NCBI GenBank assembly: GCA_964017235.1
Contig: OZ024936.1
Span: forward strand, 13,306,496-13,370,495
Length of the DNA stretch: 64,000 bases
Direction: 5' to 3'
Origin: Sabellastarte sp. h YS-2021
Taxonomy: Eukaryota > Annelida > Polychaeta > Sabellida > Sabellidae
Shown here: piece by piece, positions 50,701 through 62,711 of the stretch
Layout of the letters: each line of letters opens with the position of its first letter
How positions within the stretch are numbered: position 1 is the first letter of the stretch
Made by a program: the position numbers and the translations under genes
The notes under the pieces: model-generated
Seen by the model: the letters and a program-made list of their open reading frames with translations, nothing else
The model's database searches: none
Told to the model about the DNA's origin: nothing

Positions 50701-53255
50701 TATACACTAGTACAGCTGCCTTACCATGGAGTACGCCAATTTTGGTCGTTCCGAGGGACACCAATTTTTTTCCACCAATGGATAGAGTGGTCCAGTCTGA
50801 GTCTATACAATATAACAGGGTAGGGTCTAAAGACCTTAATTTCGTAGATATGAGCAGAAACAGTATTTCCCATTGATTTTAAATGGGGATTTTGCCATGC
50901 ATATACACTAGTACAGGTGCCTTACCATTGAGTACGCCAATTTTGGTCGTTCCGAGGGACACCAATTTTTTTCCACCAATGGATAGAGTGGTCCAGTCTG
51001 AGTCTATACAATATAACAGGGTAGGGTCTAAAGACCTTAATTTCGTAGATATGAGCAGAAACAGTATTTCCCATTGATTTTAAATGGGGATTTTGCCATG
51101 CATATACACTAGTACAGGTGCCTTCCCATCGAGTACGCCAATTTTGGTCGTTCCGAGGGACACCAATTTTTTTCCACCAATGGATAGAGTGGTCCAGTCT
51201 GAGTCTATACAATATAACAGGGTAGGGTCTAAAGACCTTAATTTCGTAGATATGAGCAGAAACAGTATTTCCCATTGATTTTAAATGGGGATTTCGTCGT
51301 ACATGTGTAGATGCCTTACCATCGAGTACGCCAATTTTGGTCGTTCCGAGGGACAGCAATTTTTTTCCACCAATGGATAGAGTGGTCCAGACTGAGTCTG
51401 TACAATATAACAGGGTAGGGTCTAAAGACCTTAATTTCGTAGATATGAGCAGAAACAGTATTTCCCATTGATTTTAAATGGGGATTTCGTCGTACATGTG
51501 TAGATGCCTTACCATCGAGTACGCCAATTTTGGTCGTTCCGAGGGACACCAATTTTTTTCCACCAATGGATAGAGTGGTCCAGTCTGAGTCTATACAATA
51601 TAACAGGGTAGGGTCTAAAGACCTTAATTTCGTAGATATGAGCAGAAACAGTATTTCCCATTGATTTTAAATGGGGATTTTGCCATGCATATACACTAGT
51701 ACAGGTGCCTTACCATGGAGTACGCCAATTTTGGTCGTTCCGAGGGACACCAATTTTTTTCCACCAATGGATAGAGTGGTCCAGTCTGAGTCTATACAAT
51801 ATAACAGGGTAGGGTCTAAAGACCTTAATTTCGTAGATATGAGCAGAAACAGTATTTCCCATTGATTTTAAATGGGGATTTTGCCATGCATATACACTAG
51901 TACAGCTGCCTTACCATGGAGTATGCCAATTTTGGTCGTTCCGAGGGACACCAATTTTTTTCCACCAATGGATAGAGTGGTCCAGTCTGAGTCTATACAA
52001 TATAACAGGGTAGGGTCTAAAGACCTTAATTTCGTAGATATGAGCAGAAACAGTATTTCCCATTGATTTTAAATGGGGATTTTGCCATGCATATACACTA
52101 GTACAGGTGCCTTACCATTGAGTACGCCAATTTTGGTCGTTCCGAGGGACACCAATTTTTTTCCACCAATGGATAGAGTGGTCCAGTCTGAGTCTATACA
52201 ATATAACAGGGTAGGGTCTAAAGACCTTAATTTCGTAGATATGAGCAGAAACAGTATTTCCCATTGATTTTAAATGGGGATTTTGCCATGCATATACACT
52301 AGTACAGGTGCCTTCCCATCGAGTACGCCAATTTTGGTCGTTCCGAGGGACACCAATTTTTTTCCACCAATGGATAGAGTGGTCCAGTCTGAGTCTATAC
52401 AATATAACAGGGTAGGGTCTAAAGACCTTAATTTCGTAGATATGAGCAGAAAGAATTATTTCCCATTGATTTTAAATGGGGATTTCGTCGTACATGTGTA
52501 GATGCCTTACCATCGAGTACGCCAATTTTGGTCGTTCCGAGGGACACCAATTTTTTTCCACCAATGGATAGAGTGGTCCAGTCTGAGTCTGTACAATATA
52601 ACAGGGTAGGGTGTAAAGACCTTAATTTCGTAGATATGAGCAGAAACAGTATTTCCCATTGATTTTAAATGGGGATTTCGTCGTACATGTGTAGATGCCT
52701 TACCATCGAGTACGCCAATTTTGGTCGTTCCGAGGGACACCAATTTTTTTCTACCAATGGATAGAGTGGTCCAGTCTGAGTCTATACAATATAACAGGGT
52801 AGGGTCTAAAGACCTTAATTTCGTAGATATGAGCAGAAACAGTATTTCCCATTGATTTTAAATGGGGATTTCGTCGTACATGTGTAGATGCCTTACCATC
52901 GAGTACGCCAATTTTGGTCGTTCCGAGGGACACCAATTTTTTTCCACCAATGGATAGAGTGGTCCAGTCTGAGTCTATACAATATAACAGGGTAGGGTCT
53001 AAAGACCTTAATTTCGTAGATATGAGCAGAAACAGTATTTCCCATTGATTTTAAATGGGGATTTTGCCATTCATATACACTAGTACAGGTGCCTTACCAT
53101 CGAGTACGCCAATTTTGGTCGTTCCGAGGGACACCAATTTTTTTCCACCAATGGATAGAGTGGTCCAGTCTGAGTCTATACAATATAACAGGGTAGGGTC
53201 TAAAGACCTTAATTTCGTAGATATGAGCAGAAACAGTATTTCCCATTGATTTTAA
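47755..53255. repeat. M cassette, copy 5
   Basis: Order: a0 47755, bU 47948, aW 48149, bQ' 48342 (private gctgtcttacc), bP 48543, aR 48744, a0 48937, aM 49130, a0 49323, aN 49516, a0 49709, aG 49902, aL 50095, bP 50288, a0 50489, bQ 50682, bI 50883, bP 51084, aC 51285, a0 51478, bW 51671, bQ' 51872, bI 52073, bP* 52274, aT* 52476, aY 52669, a0 52862, bF 53055. It follows 23205-28704 monomer for monomer at an offset of 24550/24551. It lacks the deleted T and has bQ' (gagtatg) at 51872 where copies 1 and 2 have bQ. Confidence 0.93.
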
Positions 53256-54236
53256 ATGGGGATTTCGTCGTACATGTGTAGATGCCTTACCATGGAGTAC
53301 GCCAATTTTGGTCGTTCCGAGGGACACCAATTTTTTTCCACCAATGGATAGAGTGGTCCAGTCTGAGTCTATACAATATAACAGGGTAGGGTCTAAAGAC
53401 CTTAATTTCGTAGATATGAGCAGAAACAGTATTTCCCATTGATTTTAAATGGGGATTTTGCCATGCATATACACTAGTACAGCTGCCTAACCATGGAGTA
53501 TGCCAATTTTGGTCGTTCCGAGGGACACCAATTTTTTTCCACCAATGGATAGAGTGGTCCAGTCTGAGTCTATACAATATAACAGGGTAGGGTCTAAAGA
53601 CCTTAATTTCGTAGATATGAGCAGAAACAGTATTTCCCACTGATTTTAAATGGGGATTTCGTCGTACATGTGTAGATGCCTTACCATCGAGTACGCCAAT
53701 TTTGGTCGTTCCGAGGGACACAAATTGTTTTCCACCAATGGATAGAGTGGTCCAGTCTGAGTCTATACAATATAACAGGGTAGGGTCTAAAGACCTTAAT
53801 TTCGTAGATATGAGCAGAAACAGTATTTCCCATTGATTTTAAATGGGGATTTTGCCATGCATATACACTAGTACAGGTGCCTTACCATCGAGTACACCAA
53901 TTTTGGTCGTTCCGAGGGACACCAATTTTTTTCCACCAATAGATAGAGTGGTCCAGTCTGAGTCTATACAATATAACAGGGTAGGGTCTAAAGACCTTAA
54001 TTTCGTAGATATGAGCAGAAACAGTATTTCCCATTGATTTTAAATGGGGATTTCGTCGTACATGTGTAGATGCCTTACCATCGAGTACGCCAATTTTGGT
54101 CGTTCCGAGGGACACCAATTTTTTTCCACCAATGGATAGAGTGGTCCAGTCTGAGTCTATACAATATAACAGGGTAGGGTCTAAAGACCTTAATTTCGTA
54201 GATATGAGCAGAAACAGTATTTCCCATTGATTTTAA
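53256..54236. repeat. K cassette start: aW-bX-aK-bV-a0
   Basis: Five monomers: aW 53256, bX 53449, aK 53650, bV 53843, a0 54044. The order bF-aW-bX-aK-bV matches the standard K cassette, whereas the equivalent place at 4100-5088 lacks the aW. From 53449 onward the sequence is colinear with 5290 onward at an offset of 48159. Confidence 0.9.
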
Positions 54237-55426
54237 ATGGGGATTTTGCCATGCATATACACTAGTACAGGTGCCTTACCATCGAGTACGCCAATTTTGG
54301 TCGTTCCGAGGGACACCAATTTTTTTCCACCAATGGATAGAGTGGTCCAGTCTGAGTCTATACAATATAACAGGGTAGGGTCTAAAGACCTTAATTTCGT
54401 AGATATGAGCAGAAACAGTATTTCCCATTGATTTTAAATGGGGATTTCATCGTACATGTGTAGATGCCTTACCATCGAGTACGCCAATTTTGGTCGTTCC
54501 GAGGGACACCAATTTTTTTCAACCAATGGATAGAGTGGTCCAGTCTGAGTCTATACAATATAACAGGGTAGGGTCTAAAGACCTTAATTTCGTAGATATG
54601 AGCACAAACAGTATTTCCCATTGATTTTAAATGGGGATTTTGCCATGCATATACACTAGTACAGGTGCCTTACCATCGAGTACGCCAATTTTGGTCGTTC
54701 CGAGGGACACCAATTTTTTTCCACCAATGGATAGAGTGGTCCAGTCTGAGTCTATACAATATAACAGGGTAGGGTCTAAAGACCTTAATTTCGTAGATAT
54801 GAGCAGAAACAGTATTTCCCATTGATTTTAAATGGGGATTTTGCCATGCATATACACTAGTACAGGTGCCTTACCATCGAGTACGCCAATTTTGGTCGTT
54901 CCGAGGGACACCAATTTTTTTCCACCAATGGATAGAGTGGTCCAGTCTGAGTCTATACAATATAACAGGGTAGGGTCTAAAGACCTTAATTTCGTAGATA
55001 TGAGCAGAAACAGTATTTCCCATTGATTTTAAATGGGGATTTCATCGTACATGTGTAGATGCCTTACCATCGAGTACGCCAATTTTGGTCGTTCCGAGGG
55101 ACACCAATTTTTTTCCACCAATGGATAGAGTGGTCCAGTCTGAGTCTATACAATATAACAGGGTAGGGTCTAAAGACCTTAATTTCGTAGATATGAGCAC
55201 AAACAGTATTTCCCATTGATTTTAAATGGGGATTTTGCCATGCATATACACTAGTACAGGTGCCTTACCATCGAGTACGCCAATTTTGGTCGTTCCGAGG
55301 GACACCAATTTTTTTCCACCAATGGATAGAGTGGTCCAGTCTGAGTCTATACAATATAACAGGGTAGGGTCTAAAGACCTTAATTTCGTAGATATGAGCA
55401 GAAACAGTATTTCCCATTGATTTTAA
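54237..55426. repeat. 595-bp higher-order repeat, two tandem copies (second locus)
   Basis: b0-aH*-b0 twice: starts 54237, 54438, 54631 and 54832, 55033, 55226. It is the offset-48159 counterpart of 6078-7267, with the same gcacaaac change in both aH* copies. One private change is seen: ttcaaccaat at 54521 in the first aH*. Confidence 0.92.
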
Positions 55427-58400
55427 ATGGGGATTTCGTCGTACATGTGTAGATGCCTTACCATGGAGTACGCCAATTTTGGTCGTTCCGAGGGACACCA
55501 ATTTTTTTCCACCAATGGATAGAGTGGTCCAGTCTGAGTCTATACAATATAACAGGGTAGGGTCTAAAGACCTTAATTTCGTAGATATGAGCAGAAACAG
55601 TATTTCCCATTGATTTTAAATGGGGATTTTGCCATGCATATACACTAGTACAGCTGCCTTACCATGGAGTACGCCAATTTTGGTCGTTCCGAGGGACACC
55701 AATTTTTTTCCACCAATGGATAGAGTGGTCCAGTCTGAGTCTATACAATATAACAGGGTAGGGTCTAAAGACCTTAATTTCGTAGATATGAGCAGAAACA
55801 GTATTTCCCATTGATTTTAAATGGGGATTTTGCCATGCATATACACTAGTACAGGTGCCTTACCATTGAGTACGCCAATTTTGGTCGTTCCGAGGGACAC
55901 CAATTTTTTTCCACCAATGGATAGAGTGGTCCAGTCTGAGTCTATACAATATAACAGGGTAGGGTCTAAAGACCTTAATTTCGTAGATATGAGCAGAAAC
56001 AGTATTTCCCATTGATTTTAAATGGGGATTTTGCCATGCATATACACTAGTACAGGTGCCTTCCCATCGAGTACGCCAATTTTGGTCGTTCCGAGGGACA
56101 CCAATTTTTTTCCACCAATGGATAGAGTGGTCCAGTCTGAGTCTATACAATATAACAGGGTAGGGTCTAAAGACCTTAATTTCGTAGATATGAGCAGAAA
56201 CAGTATTTCCCATTGATTTTAAATGGGGATTTCGTCGTACATGTGTAGATGCCTTACCATCGAGTACGCCAATTTTGGTCGTTCCGAGGGACACCAATTT
56301 TTTTCCACCAATGGATAGAGTGGTCCAGTCTGAGTCTATACAATATAACAGGGTAGGGTCTAAAGACCTTAATTTCGTAGATATGAGCAGAAACAGTATT
56401 TCCCATTGATTTTAAATGGGGATTTCGTCGTACATGTGTAGATGCCTTACCATCGAGTACGCCAATTTTGGTCGTTCCGAGGGACACCAATTTTTTTCTA
56501 CCAATGGATAGAGTGGTCCAGTCTGAGTCTATACAATATAACAGGGTAGGGTCTAAAGACCTTAATTTCGTAGATATGAGCAGAAACAGTATTTCCCATT
56601 GATTTTAAATGGGGATTTCGTCGTACATGTGTAGATGCCTTACCATCGAGTACGCCAATTTTGGTCGTTCCGAGGGACACCAATTTTTTTCCACCAATGG
56701 ATAGAGTGGTCCAGTCTGAGTCTATACAATATAGCAGGGTAGGGTCTAAAGACCTTAATTTCGTAGATATGAGCAGAAACAGTATTTCCCATTGATTTTA
56801 AATGGGGATTTCGTCGTACATGTGTAGATGCCTTACCATCGAGTACGCCAATTTTGGTCGTTCCGAGGGACACCAATTTTTTTCCACCAATGGATAGAGT
56901 GGTCCAGTCTGAGTCTATACAATATAACAGGGTAGGGTCTAAAGACCTTAATTTCGTAGATATGAGCAGAAACAGTATTTCCCATTGATTTTAAATGGGG
57001 ATTTCGTCGTACATGTGTAGATGCCTTACCATGGAGTACGCCAATTTTGGTCGTTCCGAGGGACACCAATTTTTTTCCACCAATGGATAGAGTGGTCCAG
57101 TCTGAGTCTATACAATATAACAGGGTAGGGTCTAAAGACCTTAATTTCGTAGATATGAGCAGAAACAGTATTTCCCATTGATTTTAAATGGGGATTTTGC
57201 CATGCATATACACTAGTACAGCTGCCTTACCATGGAGTATGCCAATTTTGGTCGTTCCGAGGGACACCAATTTTTTTCCACCAATGGATAGAGTGGTCCA
57301 GTCTGAGTCTATACAATATAACAGGGTAGGGTCTAAAGACCTTAATTTCGTGGATATGAGCAGACACAGTATTTCCCATTGATTTTAAATGGGGATTTCG
57401 TCGTACATGTGTAGATGCCTTACCATCGAGTACGCCAATTTTGGTCGTTCCGAGGGACACCAATTTTTTTCCAGCAATGGATAGAGTGGTCCAGTCTGAG
57501 TCTATACAATATAACAGGGTAGGGTCTAAAGACCTTAATTTCGTAGATATGAGCAGAAACAGTATTTCCCATTGATTTTAAATGGGGATTTTGCCATGCA
57601 TATACACTAGTACAGGTGCCTTACCATCGAGTACGCCAATTTTGGTCGTTCCGAGGGACACCAATTTTTTTCCACCAATGGATAGAGTGGTCCAGTCTGA
57701 GTCTATACAATATAACAGGGTAGGGTCTAAAGACCTTAATTTCGTAGATATGAGCAGAAACAGTATTTCCCATTGATTTTAAATGGGGATTTTGCCATTC
57801 ATATACACTAGTACAGGTGCCTTACCATCGAGTACGCCAATTTTGGTCGTTCCGAGGGACACCAATTTTTTTCCACCAATGGATAGAGTGGTCCAGTCTG
57901 AGTCTATACAATATAACAGGGTAGGGTCTAAAGACCTTAATTTCGTAGATATGAGCAGAAACAGTATTTCCCATTGATTTTAAATGGGGATTTCGTCGTA
58001 CATGTGTAGATGCCTTACCATGGAGTACGCCAATTTTGGTCGTTCCGAGGGACACCAATTTTTTTCCACCAATGGATAGAGTGGTCCAGTCTGAGTCTAT
58101 ACAATATAACAGGGTAGGGTCTAAAGACCTTAATTTCGTAGATATGAGCAGAAACAGTATTTCCCATTGATTTTAAATGGGGATTTTGCCATGCATATAC
58201 ACTAGTACAGCTGCCTAACCATGGAGTATGCCAATTTTGGTCGTTCCGAGGGACACCAATTTTTTTCCACCAATGGATAGAGTGGTCCAGTCTGAGTCTA
58301 TACAATATAACAGGGTAGGGTCTAAAGACCTTAATTTCGTAGATATGAGCAGAAACAGTATTTCCCACTGATTTTAAATGGGGATTTCGTCGTACATGTG

Positions 58401-59165
58401 TAGATGCCTTACCATCGAGTACGCCAATTTTGGTCGTTCCGAGGGACACAAATTGTTTTCCACCAATGGATAGAGTGGTCCAGTCTGAGTCTATACAATA
58501 TAACAGGGTAGGGTCTAAAGACCTTAATTTCGTAGATATGAGCAGAAACAGTATTTCCCATTGATTTTAAATGGGGATTTTGCCATGCATATACACTAGT
58601 ACAGGTGCCTTACCATCGAGTACACCAATTTTGGTCGTTCCGAGGGACACCAATTTTTTTCCACCAATAGATAGAGTGGTCCAGTCTGAGTCTATACAAT
58701 ATAACAGGGTAGGGTCTAAAGACCTTAATTTCGTAGATATGAGCAGAAACAGTATTTCCCATTGATTTTAAATGGGGATTTCATCGTACATGTGTAGATG
58801 CCTTACCATCGAGTACGCCAATTTTGGTCGTTCCGAGGGACACCAATTTTTTTCCACCAATGGATAGAGTGGTCCAGTCTGAGTCTATGCAATATAACAG
58901 GGTAGGGTCTAAAGACCTTAATTTCGTAGATATGAGCAGAAACAGTATTTCCCATTGATTTTAAATGGGGATTTTGCCATGCATATACACTAGTACAGGT
59001 GCCTTACCATCGAGTACGCCAATTTTGGTCGTTCCGAGGGACACCAATTTTTTTCCACCAATGGATAGAGTGGTCCAGTCTGAGTCTATACAATATAACA
59101 GGGTAGGGTCTAAAGACCTTAATTTCGTAGATATGAGCAGAAACAGTATTTCCCATTGATTTTAA
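55427..59165. repeat. K cassette, 3739 bp, second locus
   Basis: Order: aW 55427, bQ 55620, bI 55821, bP 56022, a0 56223, aY 56416, aS 56609, a0 56802, aW 56995, bQ' 57188, a0 57389, b0 57582, bF 57783, aW 57984, bX 58177, aK 58378, bV 58571, aH 58772, b0 58965. It matches 7268-11006 except for single bases: 56338 (a, so the aT marker is absent), 57352 (tggatatg), 57474 (ccagcaat) and 58889 (ctatgcaat). Confidence 0.92.
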
Positions 59166-62100
59166 ATGGGGATTTCGTCGTACATGTGTAGATGCCTTAC
59201 CATGGAGTACGCCAATTTTGGTCGTTCCGAGGGACACCAATTTTTTTCCACCAATGGATAGAGTGGTCCAGTCTGAGTCTATACAATATAACAGGGTAGG
59301 GTCTAAAGACCTTAATTTCGTAGATATGAGCAGAAACAGTATTTCCCATTGATTTTAAATGGGGATTTTGCCATGCATATACACTAGTACAGCTGCCTTA
59401 CCATGGAGTACGCCAATTTTGGTCGTTCCGAGGGACACCAATTTTTTTCCACCAATGGATAGAGTGGTCCAGTCTGAGTCTATACAATATAACAGGGTAG
59501 GGTCTAAAGACCTTAATTTCGTAGATATGAGCAGAAACAGTATTTCCCATTGATTTTAAATGGGGATTTTGCCATGCATATACACTAGTACAGGTGCCTT
59601 ACCATTGAGTACGCCAATTTTGGTCGTTCCGAGGGACACCAATGTTTTTCCACCAATGGATAGAGTGGTCCAGTCTGAGTCTATACAATATAACAGGGTA
59701 GGGTCTAAAGACCTTAATTTCGTAGATATGAGCAGAAACAGTATTTCCCATTGATTTTAAATGGGGATTTTGCCATGCATATACACTAGTACAGGTGCCT
59801 TCCCATCGAGTACGCCAATTTTGGTCGTTCCGAGGGACACCAATTTTTTTCCACCAATGGATAGAGTGGTCCAGTCTGAGTCTATACAATATAACAGGGT
59901 AGGGTCTAAAGACCTTAATTTCGTAGATATGAGCAAAAACAGTATTTCCCATTGATTTTAAATGGGGATTTCGTCGTACATGTGTAGATGCCTTACCATC
60001 GAGTACGCCAATTTTGGTCGTTCCGAGGGACACCAATTTTTTTCCACCAATGGATAGAGTGGTCCAGTCTGAGTCTGTACAATATAACAGGGTAGGGTCT
60101 AAAGACCTTAATTTCGTAGATATGAGCAGAAACAGTATTTCCCATTGATTTTAAATGGGGATTTCGTCGTACATGTGTAGATGCCTTACCATCGAGTACG
60201 CCAATTTTGGTCGTTCCGAGGGACACCAATTTTTTTCTACCAATGGATAGAGTGGTCCAGTCTGAGTCTATACAATATAACAGGGTAGGGTCTAAAGACC
60301 TTAATTTCGTAGATATGAGCAGAAACAGTATTTCCCATTGATTTTAAATGGGGATTTCGTCGTACATGTGTAGATGCCTTACCATCGAGTACGCCAATTT
60401 TGGTCGTTCCGAGGGACACCAATTTTTTTCCACCAATGGATAGAGTGGTCCAGTCTGAGTCTATACAATATAGCAGGGTAGGGTCTAAAGACCTTAATTT
60501 CGTAGATATGAGCAGAAACAGTATTTCCCATTGATTTTAAATGGGGATTTCGTCGTACATGTGTAGATGCCTTACCATCGAGTACGCCAATTTTGGTCGT
60601 TCCGAGGGACACCAATTTTTTTCCACCAATGGATAGAGTGGTCCAGTCTGAGTCTATACAATATAACAGGGTAGGGTCTAAAGACCTTAATTTCGTAGAT
60701 ATGAGCAGAAACAGTATTTCCCATTGATTTTAAATGGGGATTTTGCCATGCATATACACTAGTACAGGTGCCTTACCATCGAGTACGCCAATTTTGGTCG
60801 TTCCGAGGGACACCAATTTTTTTCCACCAATGGATAGAGTGGTCCAGTCTGAGTCTATACAATATAACAGGGTAGGGTCTAAAGACCTTAATTTCGTAGA
60901 TATGAGCAGAAACAGTATTTCCCATTGATTTTAAATGGGGATTTCGTCGTACATGTGTAGATGCCTTACCATGGAGTACGCCAATTTTGGTCGTTCCGAG
61001 GGACACCAATTTTTTTCCACCAATGGATAGAGTGGTCCAGTCTGAGTCTATACAATATAACAGGGTAGGGTCTAAAGACCTTAATTTCGTAGATATGAGC
61101 AGAAACAGTATTTCCCATTGATTTTAAATGGGGATTTTGCCATGCATATACACTAGCACAGCTGCCTTACCATGGAGTATGCCAATTTTGGTCGTTCCGA
61201 GGGACACCAATTTTTTTCCACCAATGGATAGAGTGGTCCAGTCTGAGTCTATACAATATAACAGGGTAGGGTCTAAAGACCTTAATTTCGTAGATATGAG
61301 CAGACACAGTATTTCCCATTGATTTTAAATGGGGATTTCGTCGTACATGTGTAGATGCCTTACCATCGAGTACGCCAATTTTGGTCGTTCCGAGGGACAC
61401 CAATTTTTTTCCACCAATGGATAGAGTGGTCCAGTCTGAGTCTATACAATATAACAGGGTAGGGTCTAAAGACCTTAATTTCGTAGATATGAGCAGAAAC
61501 AGTATTTCCCATTGATTTTAAATGGGGATTTTGCCATGCATATACACTAGTACAGGTGCCTTACCATCGAGTACGCCAATTTTGGTCGTTCCGAGGGACA
61601 CCAATTTTTTTCCACCAATGGATAGAGTGGTCCAGTCTGAGTCTATACAATATAACAGGGTAGGGTCTAAAGACCTTAATTTCGTAGATATGAGCAGAAA
61701 CAGTATTTCCCATTGATTTTAAATGGGGATTTTGCCATTCATATACACTAGTACAGGTGCCTTACCATCGAGTACGCCAATTTTGGTCGTTCCGAGGGAC
61801 ACCAATTTTTTTCCACCAATGGATAGAGTGGTCCAGTCTGAGTCTATACAATATAACAGGGTAGGGTCTAAAGACCTTAATTTCGTAGATATGAGCAGAA
61901 ACAGTATTTCCCATTGATTTTAAATGGGGATTTCGTCGTACATGTGTAGATGCCTTACCATGGAGTACGCCAATTTTGGTCGTTCCGAGGGACACCAATT
62001 TTTTTCCACCAATGGATAGAGTGGTCCAGTCTGAGTCTATACAATATAACAGGGTAGGGTCTAAAGACCTTAATTTCGTAGATATGAGCAGAAACAGTAT

Positions 62101-62711
62101 TTCCCATTGATTTTAAATGGGGATTTTGCCATGCATATACACTAGTACAGCTGCCTAACCATGGAGTATGCCAATTTTGGTCGTTCCGAGGGACACCAAT
62201 TTTTTTCCACCAATGGATAGAGTGGTCCAGTCTGAGTCTATACAATATAACAGGGTAGGGTCTAAAGACCTTAATTTCGTAGATATGAGCAGAAACAGTA
62301 TTTCCCACTGATTTTAAATGGGGATTTCGTCGTACATGTGTAGATGCCTTACCATCGAGTACGCCAATTTTGGTCGTTCCGAGGGACACAAATTGTTTTC
62401 CACCAATGGATAGAGTGGTCCAGTCTGAGTCTATACAATATAACAGGGTAGGGTCTAAAGACCTTAATTTCGTAGATATGAGCAGAAACAGTATTTCCCA
62501 TTGATTTTAAATGGGGATTTTGCCATGCATATACACTAGTACAGGTGCCTTACCATCGAGTACACCAATTTTGGTCGTTCCGAGGGACACCAATTTTTTT
62601 CCACCAATAGATAGAGTGGTCCAGTCTGAGTCTATACAATATAACAGGGTAGGGTCTAAAGACCTTAATTTCGTAGATATGAGCAGAAACAGTATTTCCC
62701 ATTGATTTTAA
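59166..62711. repeat. K cassette, second copy at this locus
   Basis: Order: aW 59166, bQ 59359, bI 59560 (with caatgttttt), bP 59761, aT 59962, aY 60155, aS 60348, a0 60541, b0 60734, aW 60935, bQ' 61128, a0 61329, b0 61522, bF 61723, aW 61924, bX 62117, aK 62318, bV 62511. It is the counterpart of 11007-14552 at an offset of 48159. Private changes: gagcaaaaac at 59936 and cactagcaca at 61157. The second one abolishes the actagt palindrome in this monomer and reappears at 63907. Confidence 0.92.
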
